A DNA stretch of 59,899 nt, taken from Pseudomonadota bacterium. GTDB lineage: Bacteria > Pseudomonadota > Gammaproteobacteria > Thiotrichales > Thiotrichaceae. This document shows, one piece after another, positions 44,458-53,796 of the stretch. A program made the position numbers and the translations under genes. The notes under the pieces were generated by a model. That model was not told the origin of the DNA, made no database searches, and saw only the letters and a program-made list of their open reading frames with translations. Each line of letters starts with the position of its first letter. The stretch's first letter is position 1. The DNA lies in the NCBI GenBank assembly GCA_002747435.1, contig PDPH01000055.1, positions 1 through 59,899 on the forward strand. The letters are read 5' to 3'.

Positions 44458-44895
44458 TTACCAACATTTCTTTGTCCCATCCGAGCCTGATACGGTTTTT
44501 GATCCCTCATGATTTAGACTGAGCGTGCCGCAGCCTTGATCGGCAATGGCTTGGGCATTTTGAGGGATTGCATTAACGCGGTAAGTTTGACGTGTTAATT
44601 GGTCTACCTTAAAGGTATAGCGGGTATTTAAGGCATTGTCAGTGGCACAGCCGAGGGTTGGGAGGCTAAAAGTATTACCTGACAAGTCCTTGTTATAAGC
44701 CATATTCGTCATGTAATAGCGTTCCATAAAATGTGCATACTCCGCCAAGCAGCTTTTGGCTGCTTGACGATGGGAGCGTGTTACAGAATCCATATAGGAA
44801 GGAAGGGCAATGGCTGCCAGTACAGCAATAATGGCTACGACGATCATAATTTCTATTAAGGTAAAGCCGGTATTGTTGAGTTTATTTGTATTCAT
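44458..44895 (-). CDS. pilE: Type IV minor pilin PilE
   Basis: The 145-residue prepilin has leader MNTNKLNNTG and cleavage before FTLIEIMIVVAIIAVLAAIA, keeping Phe+1 and Glu+5. It is followed by the usual PSYMDSVTRSHRQAAKSCLAEYAHFMERYY helix and a globular domain with cysteines. As the last gene of the fimT-pilVWXY1-pilE run it corresponds to PilE of the minor pilin operon rather than the major subunit. It is convergent with radC, with 14 bases between stops. Confidence 0.93.
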   Translation of the reverse strand: MNTNKLNNTGFTLIEIMIVVAIIAVLAAIALPSYMDSVTRSHRQAAKSCLAEYAHFMERYYMTNMAYNKDLSGNTFSLPTLGCATDNALNTRYTFKVDQLTRQTYRVNAIPQNAQAIADQGCGTLSLNHEGSKTVSGSDGTKKCW

Positions 44896-44908
44896 TATTA
44901 TTTTTTGC

Positions 44909-47900
44909 CTATTGATTGAATATTTCCCGCCAGGAGGTACGTTGTATAGTCGAGCCTAGTCCCTGGGTTAGAATAGAGTGAGTATTACCATTATCTTCAA
45001 CAACTTGCATAGTATTACCAATAAATATAGGTGCGTTAGGACTACTTTCAAAGCCAAAGCCAGAAATAGGCAAGGATTCTTCCTGATAAACCAGATTATC
45101 CTTATCATCGAATTCCGTATCGTCATTCGTATCAAAGAAAATTCGATCTAGGCGTCCACCAGTAAAGGGTTTTATAGCTATAACAAATCCGCGCCCCGTC
45201 GGTTTACAAATATCATCGGTATCAGGAATACGCACGGTACCAATTAATACATCTTGTTGGAAAATATTTTCTACAATCATGCGTTCCCCCTGATCTGGTA
45301 AGTTCATATACCAGCCATCTTTACCTTCTAGGTCTTTTTCTGTACCTGATTCTATAACACGTACTGCTAGAGAATCTTTTTCTCCTTCTATTTCTAGCTT
45401 GCGTTCTACCATGTTGTCACGATCAGAGCGTCTCTCTTGGATCTTGACACCGTACCAGGTTTGTTTACTTTTATCTGTAAGATCAATCTGGGAAAGGTAT
45501 TGCCCTGTGCCAAAAAAAGCCCATAGTGCTTGGTTGTCAGGATTTATTCCTATGAGTGGAGCCGCTAGAATGGTTTGTGGCTGATGACTATTGGGTGCTT
45601 TAGCTTGAAAGATTTTACGCGGTGATTTATTAAGAGCTATTTCCCATAAGTTTCCTTTGAAATCACCTGCATAAAAAACATCAGTAATAGCATTATTGGT
45701 GTTACTCCAAGCTGTTATGCCATTTAAACCATTATTGCCACCTATATTGGTATTGATTTTTTCTACATTTTGATTGGCTAAGTCAATCAAAATAAGTTGG
45801 GCATAGCCTGTCTTGCTATTAACGCCATTACCAAAAGCAACTTTCCATTTGCCATCATCCGTTTGGGTGATAATGGGCTTACTTAAAATATAACCCATTT
45901 CTGGAATATCGTTTGCGGTTTTCTCCCATAAAAACTTAATATTATCTGGGGCAGTAATATCAAGAGCAAAAATACTTTTACCACCTCTACCCATAGTACC
46001 AACCAGAATCGTTTTCCACTGGCCATTCAGATAAGCATCAGCAATAGTTAGCTCTCCATCCACAAAGTATTTATGGCGGTAAGCAGGATGGCTGGTTTTT
46101 TTCAAGCCATTACGAATAGCCTCATTGGGAATAAAGGCATAAATTTCCTTACCATCCTGAGCATTGAAACCGTGTAGCATGCCATCGTTGGCACCGACAT
46201 ACAGTACGGAGGGTCTATTGATCTGCGCTTTAGCGAAAGCAGGATAAGCAGATGAACCCGAAAAGCTGTAATTCCTGAATTGATCTGGGTTAGGCTTACT
46301 CGCCATAATTGCTTGCGAGTGTACAATATCGCCTAATACGGTTATATAACGATCGCGGAATTTGCCGCCTGAACGCTGTTCATTGCTATTATCGCCACGC
46401 AAATAGTTAACTAATGCTTCAGAGTCCAGCAATTGCTTTTGCCAAGTTTCTAGGTTATCCCATTTGAAAGTTTTATCGCCTAGCATAATCTTGCGCTCTT
46501 TCCAGTTAGGAATATTTTCAGACGCTAACCAGGCTGGCTTTGGGGAGAGTTTGCCTGTTTTATAGTCAACTTCCAGCGCTTTTAACTCGCCATGCCAACT
46601 TTTATTATAGAAAATAGCTTGGTAAACCCTTGCACCGGCTTCAAGGCGGGTAGTATTCGCTGCCAAACCTATCCCGGAGCCATTGACCCGCGCAATAATA
46701 CGGGCAAATGCTTGTTTTAAACTGTGAGCCATTTGATTGGCCTCACCGGCAGTAAAGTAGTTATCTGGGCGTTTAAAGCTTGCTTGTCCTTTACCCTTCT
46801 CACCGAAGGGCGTGATGATTTCATGATTGGTATGCCACCAATCATCTGGTAAGGCCTCACTCCGGGTTGTCGGATTAAAATTTTCTGGGACACGAAAACC
46901 ACCGTACTTTGCTGCTAGGGCATAGGGATTTTGGGCCATACCCAGTAGGGATTGACCTTCTAAAACATCTACCCAGAAGGTTGCTACAGTTTGTTTTTCT
47001 TTCAAGTCGGGGCGAATATCATGAGTGTTGGCATACCAAGCTAATCCTGCTATGTAAGATGAGTTTTTGCGATAGCGATTAGTAAAGGTATCGCCAATAT
47101 CACCTAAGCCTTCCAGTTGCCCAACCTTGTTTGATAATTTAATGACATTAATAGAGTCAGCCGCAACACTGGCTGGCATGGCAGGCTCGTCAGCTCTATG
47201 AGTAGTATTTCCGGGTAGGTTCTTGTCACGGTGGGTAAAGACGTCACCTATACCTAAGAAGGCGCTGGTTTGACAATAAGCGACATAAGGATCTTGCCAA
47301 TCGGTAATCACAGGAAAACCATCTGCAAATTTTTGCTTATTTTCTTGACTCTGGTCTGACATGTCTGAATAAGCGCGGACATTAGGCAGATTACGCAAGT
47401 AACGTGTGCCTGCGTAAAACATTTCGCTGACAGGATCTATGCCTTTATGCTCATTCGTAGTCAACTGACCGAATTTATTGATGTAGTTAATGGCGCCGCT
47501 GTCTTGAATGGACAAACCGAACTCTTGATTGGTTTTGTTGGCATCATTTGCATCAGGATTGCGTTTAAGTACCCCTGTATCTGGATCCCATTCTTTATCA
47601 GGGTTATCCAGTAAAGCAGTATCTTCACTGGTACTAGCTAATTTGGGACCGATGGATTTTTGTCTGGCTCTTAATACAGCGCCATCCCTTTTTACACGGG
47701 TGTCGTTCAGGTAACCGAATACACTGTAACGGAGGCGACTGGCATATTCTTGCATGAGTCCTTCGGGTTTATAAGCAGAGTCATATTGCTTGCAATTGGC
47801 TTCTAGTAGTCCATTAACGCAAACTTTTACACGTATAGATAACTCATAAATCGTTTTGGCATAAAACGATTTGCTGTCAGGATTAAATGCTTCGTGTTTA

Positions 47901-48556
47901 CCCAAAGCGACATTATTGCCATTGAAATTGATATACATGCGATTACCCAAACCATGAATACGCATTTGTATGTAGTCGACATCAGCATTTACATTAGTAA
48001 TTTTTTTTCTGACCTGAAACCTAGGAATCGATTTTGTGAGATTGTCATGTCCTTCAAGTCGTCTATTTGGAAAATAGCCATCACCTCCTTGGCCATCTTG
48101 TCGCGCTTTTTCAAGCCAGGTTTCTGTTGGGGTATCAACTACTCGGTAGCCCCCGGTCATGGCCGAACGGAAGGGGTCGATTGTTTGTGTAGCAGCCCAA
48201 TTTAGAAAATTACCGCTCCACTCCATCTTATAGCCATCGCAAGCATGATTATTTGCCCAGTTGACAGGATAAAAGTGTCGTCGCTCTTCATTCTGCTCAT
48301 AATGATATTGATAACATTTATCTGAGTCGAAATAGCCGCCATAAACAGTGTTGATATTATACTCTGCGTCGATATTGGATACGCTATTCACTGTGGGAAA
48401 TTCTACCGAAGGTAGAATGACTAGATTATCAGGTGCTCCCCCCGCTGCAATGAGTGGAGTTTGCGAAATAGGTATGTCATCAGCTTGACTAATAGAGATT
48501 TGTACCAGCAATAGGCCAGCCATTATGAATAGCTTATGATGATATTTACTTTTCAT
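44909..48556 (-). CDS. pilY1: PilY1/PilC-like type IV pilus tip adhesin
   Basis: The 1215-residue protein has a signal peptide (LFIMAGLLLVQISISQADD). The C-terminal ~550 residues form the PilC/PilY1 beta-propeller: SVLYVGANDGMLHGFNAQDG, GKEIYAFIPNEAIR, LVGTMGRGGKSIFALDIT and FGTGQYLS. An Asp-rich loop DTNDDTEFDDKDN near residue 1160 is likely a calcium site. The N-terminal half lacks an obvious von Willebrand A MIDAS motif, unlike Pseudomonas PilY1, and has instead a WSGNFLNWAATQTIDPFR region shared by many PilY1 proteins. It primes pilus assembly with the minor pilins and serves as tip adhesin. It lies between pilX and pilE. Confidence 0.93.
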   Translation of the reverse strand: MKSKYHHKLFIMAGLLLVQISISQADDIPISQTPLIAAGGAPDNLVILPSVEFPTVNSVSNIDAEYNINTVYGGYFDSDKCYQYHYEQNEERRHFYPVNWANNHACDGYKMEWSGNFLNWAATQTIDPFRSAMTGGYRVVDTPTETWLEKARQDGQGGDGYFPNRRLEGHDNLTKSIPRFQVRKKITNVNADVDYIQMRIHGLGNRMYINFNGNNVALGKHEAFNPDSKSFYAKTIYELSIRVKVCVNGLLEANCKQYDSAYKPEGLMQEYASRLRYSVFGYLNDTRVKRDGAVLRARQKSIGPKLASTSEDTALLDNPDKEWDPDTGVLKRNPDANDANKTNQEFGLSIQDSGAINYINKFGQLTTNEHKGIDPVSEMFYAGTRYLRNLPNVRAYSDMSDQSQENKQKFADGFPVITDWQDPYVAYCQTSAFLGIGDVFTHRDKNLPGNTTHRADEPAMPASVAADSINVIKLSNKVGQLEGLGDIGDTFTNRYRKNSSYIAGLAWYANTHDIRPDLKEKQTVATFWVDVLEGQSLLGMAQNPYALAAKYGGFRVPENFNPTTRSEALPDDWWHTNHEIITPFGEKGKGQASFKRPDNYFTAGEANQMAHSLKQAFARIIARVNGSGIGLAANTTRLEAGARVYQAIFYNKSWHGELKALEVDYKTGKLSPKPAWLASENIPNWKERKIMLGDKTFKWDNLETWQKQLLDSEALVNYLRGDNSNEQRSGGKFRDRYITVLGDIVHSQAIMASKPNPDQFRNYSFSGSSAYPAFAKAQINRPSVLYVGANDGMLHGFNAQDGKEIYAFIPNEAIRNGLKKTSHPAYRHKYFVDGELTIADAYLNGQWKTILVGTMGRGGKSIFALDITAPDNIKFLWEKTANDIPEMGYILSKPIITQTDDGKWKVAFGNGVNSKTGYAQLILIDLANQNVEKINTNIGGNNGLNGITAWSNTNNAITDVFYAGDFKGNLWEIALNKSPRKIFQAKAPNSHQPQTILAAPLIGINPDNQALWAFFGTGQYLSQIDLTDKSKQTWYGVKIQERRSDRDNMVERKLEIEGEKDSLAVRVIESGTEKDLEGKDGWYMNLPDQGERMIVENIFQQDVLIGTVRIPDTDDICKPTGRGFVIAIKPFTGGRLDRIFFDTNDDTEFDDKDNLVYQEESLPISGFGFESSPNAPIFIGNTMQVVEDNGNTHSILTQGLGSTIQRTSWREIFNQ

Positions 48557-48569
48557 GATTCGTTATTGA

Positions 48570-49127
48570 TTAGTTATTTTCGCGTTTGAGTGTGCTTTGT
48601 AAGACGACTAATGCTCGTCCCTCAGCATCAGTTGGATTGCTGCTACGCACTGTAATACGGTAAAAGTAACTATCCAACATGCCTGAATGAGTACCATATT
48701 GAAGATTTTTAGCATTACGTTCTTGGCCATACAAACTAATAGCTTGAGAGGCATCAGTCATCTGCATTTGATATTGGGGAGTACCAGGTCGAGTTTCGGT
48801 ATTGATATTGTAATTATCATTAACATTAAGCCAGCCTTTATTTTCCTGAGTAAATGTTGATTCAGGGATAACCGGACAGTCTACTCCAACAAGCGTACAA
48901 TCTATCATTCCCATCGGGGTGGGATTGACCGCTAGTTGTGTTTCAGCGGCTTTCAGTGCGGCGGCTGCGGACTGAAAAGCAAGATCTCGGTCATATAAAT
49001 TTGAGGCCATACGCTCTTGTAAGGTGACGCCTCTAATACTAGCTAAGGCTAATAAAGACAACACTAATAAAATGATGAGCGCAAACAACAGGGTAATGCC
49101 TTTCTGGCGGAATTTATTATGTTTCAC
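48570..49127 (-). CDS. pilX: Minor pilin PilX
   Basis: This 185-residue prepilin-like protein has cleavage site RQKG before ITLLFALIILLVLSLLALAS. Position +5 is Phe, so the conserved Glu+5 is absent, as in other PilX/GspK-type tip pilins. LQERMASNLYDRDLAFQSAAAALKAAETQL is the typical PilX N-terminal helix (key residues QERM..N..D..LAFQ.A..AL...E). The ATG overlaps the pilW stop (ATGA). 13 bases separate it from pilY1. Confidence 0.92.
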   Translation of the reverse strand: MKHNKFRQKGITLLFALIILLVLSLLALASIRGVTLQERMASNLYDRDLAFQSAAAALKAAETQLAVNPTPMGMIDCTLVGVDCPVIPESTFTQENKGWLNVNDNYNINTETRPGTPQYQMQMTDASQAISLYGQERNAKNLQYGTHSGMLDSYFYRITVRSSNPTDAEGRALVVLQSTLKRENN

Positions 49128-50128
49128 TCTAGTCTATTCCTCAGGGCGATAATGTGGCTTAAGGTACGTTCCAAGCGACCTTGATTGCTGCTATCCAATG
49201 AAATACCTGTTGCAGCAGAAACTAGGGTCAAGCTAGTATTCACTGCATCAACATCAGACCACGCATGAGCAGTATCAATCGTATTGGCACTATCCCAACG
49301 ATCAGTGTCTTTTTGATGGTATAGCAGTTGCATATTACTGACACCTACGACCATTTCTTCACGTACTGCTTCACCATCTGTTTCCAGACGAAGACGAAAG
49401 AGCGATTTATCCCCGTCTGTAGGTCGTCCATTATTACCGATATACCAAATGGCACTGAAAAAGCGCGCTATAATGCCATTTGTCTTATACACTATATTGG
49501 TCGTTGGGCTAGGGTGGTCGCAGTTCACAGGACTCCCTAAAGCACGGCTGCAATTGCCTGGACCTGCATGGTGTGTTCCGGGTCGGTAGCCGAGCTTAAG
49601 CCCGTCTACACTGGTGACTTGGAAAATACTTACCAAATTAGGGCGGCAAGCCATCACTATATCTCCCACATGGAAATTGCTTGAGTTGGCTGCTAAGGTA
49701 AACTCGGCTGAATTAGGGTTATGCGTCGCTATCCGTTGCGTATTGAGCTCCATACCTTGAATAAAAATAGCACTCGTCCCGTCTACCCGTTCACCAACCC
49801 CTGTGCCAAAAGGAAGCTCTGGTGCTGCCTTATCACCATCGTAGCCACGCAACTCTACCCATTCCATGAGGCCTGTACGTGCTGATGGTGTGAGCACATT
49901 GGCAACGTTCGCGCTTTTGCCACAGCTGATATAGCCTGCTTGGCGTAAATCACGCGATAGCAATTCAAAGCTTGAGCGAGTTCCTTCCTGTATTTGGATT
50001 AAGCCTTGATTGCTACGGAAGGTCTGCTGATTGGCTTGAAACAAACTAATAGCACCTGCCATGAGTACCAAGCCAAGTGTCATTGCCAGTAGTAATTCAA
50101 TTAAGGTAAGACCTGCTTGTTTAGTCAT
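49124..50128 (-). CDS. pilW: Minor pilin PilW
   Basis: The 334-residue protein has leader MTKQAG followed by LTLIELLLAMTLGLVLMAGA (Leu+1, Glu+5), then QTFRSNQGLIQIQEGTRSSF and the LSRDLRQAGYISCG motif typical of PilW/GspJ-type pilins. The large globular C-terminal domain follows. Coupled by ATGA overlaps to pilV upstream and pilX downstream. Confidence 0.93.
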   Translation of the reverse strand: MTKQAGLTLIELLLAMTLGLVLMAGAISLFQANQQTFRSNQGLIQIQEGTRSSFELLSRDLRQAGYISCGKSANVANVLTPSARTGLMEWVELRGYDGDKAAPELPFGTGVGERVDGTSAIFIQGMELNTQRIATHNPNSAEFTLAANSSNFHVGDIVMACRPNLVSIFQVTSVDGLKLGYRPGTHHAGPGNCSRALGSPVNCDHPSPTTNIVYKTNGIIARFFSAIWYIGNNGRPTDGDKSLFRLRLETDGEAVREEMVVGVSNMQLLYHQKDTDRWDSANTIDTAHAWSDVDAVNTSLTLVSAATGISLDSSNQGRLERTLSHIIALRNRLE

Positions 50129-50628
50129 GGCTGTACTTCTATTCTGACCATTTTAGGGACGCTAATGTCACTGTCACTCGTTGATGATCCGCTGACACTA
50201 TTGGCTGAGATCTGCCCCTCGTTATCTTGCTTCTTTGCTTCTACCCATGTGACAATAAGCTCACAAACTGTCTCGTCGCAATGGATGGAGCTATCGGCAT
50301 GATCGCCTAACAGCGTGCGAATACTATGACGCCAATTAAATAAAGACATGCCAATAAAACTATTATCATTAACAGCCTCTTTACCTAAGGCAATATTGAA
50401 GTGACCTTCTAAGGCATCTTCGCGGGCGACGTGTAGCGCATCGCTAATACTATGTAACTGAATTACTGCCAAGCTATAGGATAGAGCGTCTTGGTTGGTT
50501 TTGACCGAGCGCATTTGCAGGGATGACATGGATAAAGCCCCTATCGATAACACCAATACCGTTACCAATATTTCAATGAGGGTAATACCCTTTTGCTTAG
50601 ACTTAGACCAGCGGGATAAGGTTATCAT
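50125..50628 (-). CDS. pilV: Minor pilin PilV
   Basis: This 167-residue prepilin has KSKQKG before ITLIEILVTVLVLSIGALSM (Ile+1, Glu+5), then SLQMRSVKTNQDALSYSLAVI and a C-terminal domain with paired cysteines. The ATG at 50628 overlaps the fimT stop in ATGA and has AAGGAAATTGCC upstream; a TTG six bases earlier is rejected. Second gene of the minor pilin operon. Confidence 0.92.
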   Translation of the reverse strand: MITLSRWSKSKQKGITLIEILVTVLVLSIGALSMSSLQMRSVKTNQDALSYSLAVIQLHSISDALHVAREDALEGHFNIALGKEAVNDNSFIGMSLFNWRHSIRTLLGDHADSSIHCDETVCELIVTWVEAKKQDNEGQISANSVSGSSTSDSDISVPKMVRIEVQP

Positions 50629-51173
50629 TGGCAATTTCCTTCCACTGTACTAACAGAGTAACGGCTTCCTGGACCTAAACTAAGACAACGACTCTTATTG
50701 CCCGCACGAATTTGTATAAAGTGATTATTGACTACACGCCCATTAACTCGGGTGATGCCATCCGCGCCAAATATGACGCTGTTAAAATTGGCGGTTTGTT
50801 TCATACCACTCATGCTGCTGACCTCTCCCCGCGAGATAACCGTTCTTTGTGTATGACTGTGGGTGATTGCCATCCAATACTGCCAAGGTACATCGCCTGA
50901 AGCACAGGTCGAGGCTTCTTTACTAGCAATACGACAAAAGGTGATGGCGGTATTGCGACGAATCGCTTCCGAGCGCACATGGCTCAAGGTTGCCACCATT
51001 TCATTAGCTTGGGTGGTCATTGATTGACTGCGAATAAACTCAATCATATTAGGTGCCGCCATGCTCAGCAATATACTTGCTACAGTCAGGGTGATCATGA
51101 GTTCCAGCATGGAAAAACCTGAATTCTGTTGGCTGCTGACATGTGCACTGGGAGAAAATTTTGCTCTACACAT
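50625..51173 (-). CDS. fimT: Minor pilin FimT/GspH type
   Basis: The 182-residue prepilin has an unusually long 19-residue basic leader ending QQNSG before FSMLELMITLTVASILLSMA (Phe+1, Glu+5). The FimT/GspH motif FIRSQSMTTQANEMVATLSHVRSEAIRRN and a C-terminal GSRYSVSTVEGNCQ follow. It is first of the operon fimT-pilV-pilW-pilX-pilY1-pilE that builds the pilus tip complex. Pseudomonas carries FimU or FimT at this position, so the exact name is by analogy. Confidence 0.9.
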   Translation of the reverse strand: MCRAKFSPSAHVSSQQNSGFSMLELMITLTVASILLSMAAPNMIEFIRSQSMTTQANEMVATLSHVRSEAIRRNTAITFCRIASKEASTCASGDVPWQYWMAITHSHTQRTVISRGEVSSMSGMKQTANFNSVIFGADGITRVNGRVVNNHFIQIRAGNKSRCLSLGPGSRYSVSTVEGNCQ

Positions 51174-51206
51174 GGCTGTCTTTTAGTTTTTATTCATTAG
51201 AGAGTA

Positions 51207-51236
51207 ATAATAACATAAACTTATTTTTTAATACAA
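51207..51236 (-). promoter_or_regulatory. Candidate sigma-70 promoter of the minor pilin operon
   Basis: On the minus strand TTGTAT (51231-51236) and TATTAT (51207-51212) are 18 bases apart, in a very AT-rich stretch 34 bases upstream of the fimT start. No second plausible pair lies closer. This is read by eye. Confidence 0.45.
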
Positions 51237-51399
51237 TTTATAAATAGGTAAAGTAAATTAACTTTATTAATGAGTAAATTGATACAGCAGAAGTAATTTT
51301 TATGAAAAATATTGACTAGTTTTGTTAGACTAGCGGGGTTCAGTGTGTGTCAACAAATAGATAATTTTTCTTACCCTAGCAGTTAGAAGAGCCAAGGCT

Positions 51400-51585
51400 A
51401 TGGAACAAAAACTAGTACTAGGTAGTAACTGGTATACTCATCATTGTCCCCACTGCGGCAGTACGGAGTGGGTGAAAGTGCGTCGGACTTTTTTTCAGCG
51501 GCTAATGCACCGTAATGATAGTCGTTGTTACTGTTTGAATTGTCGTAAGACTTTTTGGAAGGAAAAAGTTTGGCAGCCAGGATAA
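51400..51585 (+). CDS. Zinc-ribbon microprotein
   Basis: This 61-residue basic protein has two CxxC knuckles, HCPHCGS (C16, C19) and YCLNCRK (C45, C48), separated by a Lys/Arg-rich segment. The knuckle ends in TFWKE, as in transposase-associated and GATA-like zinc ribbons. It may bind nucleic acid. No partner gene is adjacent on the same strand apart from zapE 198 bases downstream. It is divergent from the minor pilin operon across an AT-rich 226-base gap. AAGG lies very close to the ATG, so the ribosome-binding site is weak. No known family name. Confidence 0.65.
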   Translation: MEQKLVLGSNWYTHHCPHCGSTEWVKVRRTFFQRLMHRNDSRCYCLNCRKTFWKEKVWQPG

Positions 51586-51783
51586 GCTAATGTTCTGTCT
51601 GCTGCCAAGGTGGTGCAAGTGGTGCGAAGCCATTTTTCGATCATCAATATTTTCATCGCAGCAACCTTCCGGTAGTGCCATGGTATTTTTTTGATAGATA
51701 ACGAACACTTGCTTGACTTGCATAGCCACTAAAGATTGTCGACAATATGTCTTTAGTTCGCCATTACCACCAAACAATCAGAC

Positions 51784-52869
51784 ATGAGCCTTCTTAAGCT
51801 GTATAAGCAGGAAATAACTGCTGGAAATATTCAGCATGACTCTGCCCAAGCGCATGCCATTGATGTCTTACAAGGCATTATTGATAGATTGACCCACCCT
51901 AAGCCGCAGCCTAAACGTAGTTTTCGTTTCTTTTCCAAGCCTGAGCCACGCGCTGAAGTCAGTGTTAAAGGGGCTTATATTTGGGGAGATGTTGGGCGCG
52001 GTAAAACTTGGCTGATGGATCGGTTTTTTCAGGCTGTACCGATGGTTGGTAAAACGCGTTATCACTATCACCATTTTATGCTGATGGTGCATGCGGAACT
52101 GCGCAAGCTAGGTTATGAATACAAAAATCCTTTACAAGAAGTGGCTTCACGCTTGGCAGGGGATATTGAGTTGCTTTGTATCGACGAGTTTCATGTGTTG
52201 GATATTGGTGATGCGATGATTCTAGCTGGGCTTTTGGAAGGTTTGGTACAAAATGATGTGACCATCGTCACGACCTCTAATCGCATACCTGATGATTTGT
52301 ATAAAGATGGTTTACAACGCGCCCGCTTTTTACCTGCGATTGACTTGATTAAGCAGAATATGCAGGTGATTGAGCTGGATAATGGTGTTGACTATCGCAT
52401 GCTTAAGGTTGAGGCGCTGGATCCAAGTGAGTTTGAAAATATTACCCAATCTGATCCCGAGCTAGAGGAACATTTTGCTCATTTGGCTAGTGGCTCAGTG
52501 CAAGACAATGTTGCGATTACGCTAAATCATCGCAAGTGGCCGGTGCGAAAAATGGCGGATAATATTATTTGGCTGGACTTCAAAACGGTTTGCGAGGGTC
52601 CGAGGGCGACTAGCGACTATATTGCACTAGCTGACCGTTTTCCGGCGATTATCTTGTCGGATATTCCTATCTTGAATCAGGAAAACGAGAATGCTGCGCG
52701 TCGTTTTCTGAACTTTATTGATGAATTATACGATCGCCGCGTGCGATTGATTATTTCTACACATTATCAGTTAGATGAGATTTACCAAGGTGAAAAACTA
52801 CGTTTTGAGTTTGCGCGGGCGGTGAGTCGTTTGAATGATATGCAGACGCCCTCTTATTTAGCTGCTTAA
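51784..52869 (+). CDS. zapE: Cell division protein ZapE (AFG1-like ATPase)
   Basis: The 361-residue AFG1-type P-loop ATPase has Walker A GDVGRGKTWLMDRFF, RYHYHHFMLMVHAELRKL, Walker B LLCIDEFHVLDIGDAMIL, the VTIVTTSNRIPDDLYKDGLQ motif (key residues TSN) and LDFKTVCEGPRATSDYIAL. ZapE destabilises FtsZ polymers late in division in E. coli. It is followed by lpxH after 13 bases, so the two are probably co-transcribed. Confidence 0.95.
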   Translation: MSLLKLYKQEITAGNIQHDSAQAHAIDVLQGIIDRLTHPKPQPKRSFRFFSKPEPRAEVSVKGAYIWGDVGRGKTWLMDRFFQAVPMVGKTRYHYHHFMLMVHAELRKLGYEYKNPLQEVASRLAGDIELLCIDEFHVLDIGDAMILAGLLEGLVQNDVTIVTTSNRIPDDLYKDGLQRARFLPAIDLIKQNMQVIELDNGVDYRMLKVEALDPSEFENITQSDPELEEHFAHLASGSVQDNVAITLNHRKWPVRKMADNIIWLDFKTVCEGPRATSDYIALADRFPAIILSDIPILNQENENAARRFLNFIDELYDRRVRLIISTHYQLDEIYQGEKLRFEFARAVSRLNDMQTPSYLAA

Positions 52870-52882
52870 GAGATCATGACTC

Positions 52883-53626
52883 ATGGCAAGCTGGTTTATT
52901 GCTGATTTGCATCTGGATAGCTCTCGCCCTGAAAGTATTTATTGCTTATTTGAGTTTTGCAGCTATCTCCAAGGTAGCCAAGCTAGGGCTGATGCACTTT
53001 ATATCTTGGGGGACTTTTTTGAGTATTGGATTGGCGATGATGTGCTGGATACACCACAAGGGCAGCCAATCAGGCCGATTGTAGCTGCTTTGGCACAATT
53101 AAAGCAATCAGGTGTAGCGGTTTATTTTATACATGGCAATCGAGATTTTTTGATTGGTGAGCAATTTGCGAACTTGAGTGGCTGTGAATTATTACCCGAG
53201 CAGCAAGTTATTGATTTATATGGCACGCCTACTTTGTTGATGCACGGTGATAGTTTGTGTACGAACGATGTGGAGTATCAACAGACGCGTGCACTATTTC
53301 GCAGTCCAGACTGGCAGGCACAGCTAATGAATCTGAGTATCCCTGAGCGGCTAGAACGTGCCCAAGCGCTGCGTATGGAAAGCCAAGCACGTACTCGCTC
53401 CAAAGCTGAAACGATTTTGGATGTAAACCAGGCAGCAGTAGAGGCTGTCATGCGCGAGTATGCGGTGACCTGCCTCATTCATGGACATACCCACCGCCCA
53501 GCCGTACATCAATTTGATTTAGATGGTAAAACAGTACAGCGTGTTGTTTTAGGCGACTGGTATCAAACCAGTAGTTTTTTGCGAGTCGATCAACACGGTT
53601 TGAACTTACTAAAGCAGTTTGAATAA
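52883..53626 (+). CDS. lpxH: UDP-2,3-diacylglucosamine diphosphatase LpxH
   Basis: The 247-residue calcineurin-like phosphoesterase hydrolyses UDP-2,3-diacyl-GlcN to lipid X in lipid A synthesis, at the cytosolic side of the inner membrane. Metal ligands appear in ADLHLD, LGDFFEYWIGDD, GNRDFLIG, MHGDSLCTNDVEYQ and IHGHTHRPAVHQF, the standard LpxH set including the FEYWIGDD block. Presence of LpxH confirms a Gram-negative outer membrane with lipid A. Confidence 0.95.
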   Translation: MASWFIADLHLDSSRPESIYCLFEFCSYLQGSQARADALYILGDFFEYWIGDDVLDTPQGQPIRPIVAALAQLKQSGVAVYFIHGNRDFLIGEQFANLSGCELLPEQQVIDLYGTPTLLMHGDSLCTNDVEYQQTRALFRSPDWQAQLMNLSIPERLERAQALRMESQARTRSKAETILDVNQAAVEAVMREYAVTCLIHGHTHRPAVHQFDLDGKTVQRVVLGDWYQTSSFLRVDQHGLNLLKQFE

Positions 53627-53796
53627 GCCGATCTTAATTGCTTGGCGGCTTCATGAACGGTCATTTTTTATGAGAGAAGTCTGAGAGAAGACTTTGGATA
53701 GACACCTTGTTAAGCTGCGGGTAAAATACCGGCCTACGAATTTCGCGGGATGGGTGTGTGCTCATCCCGTTATTGTATGTAGAACTGGAGGTTCCT

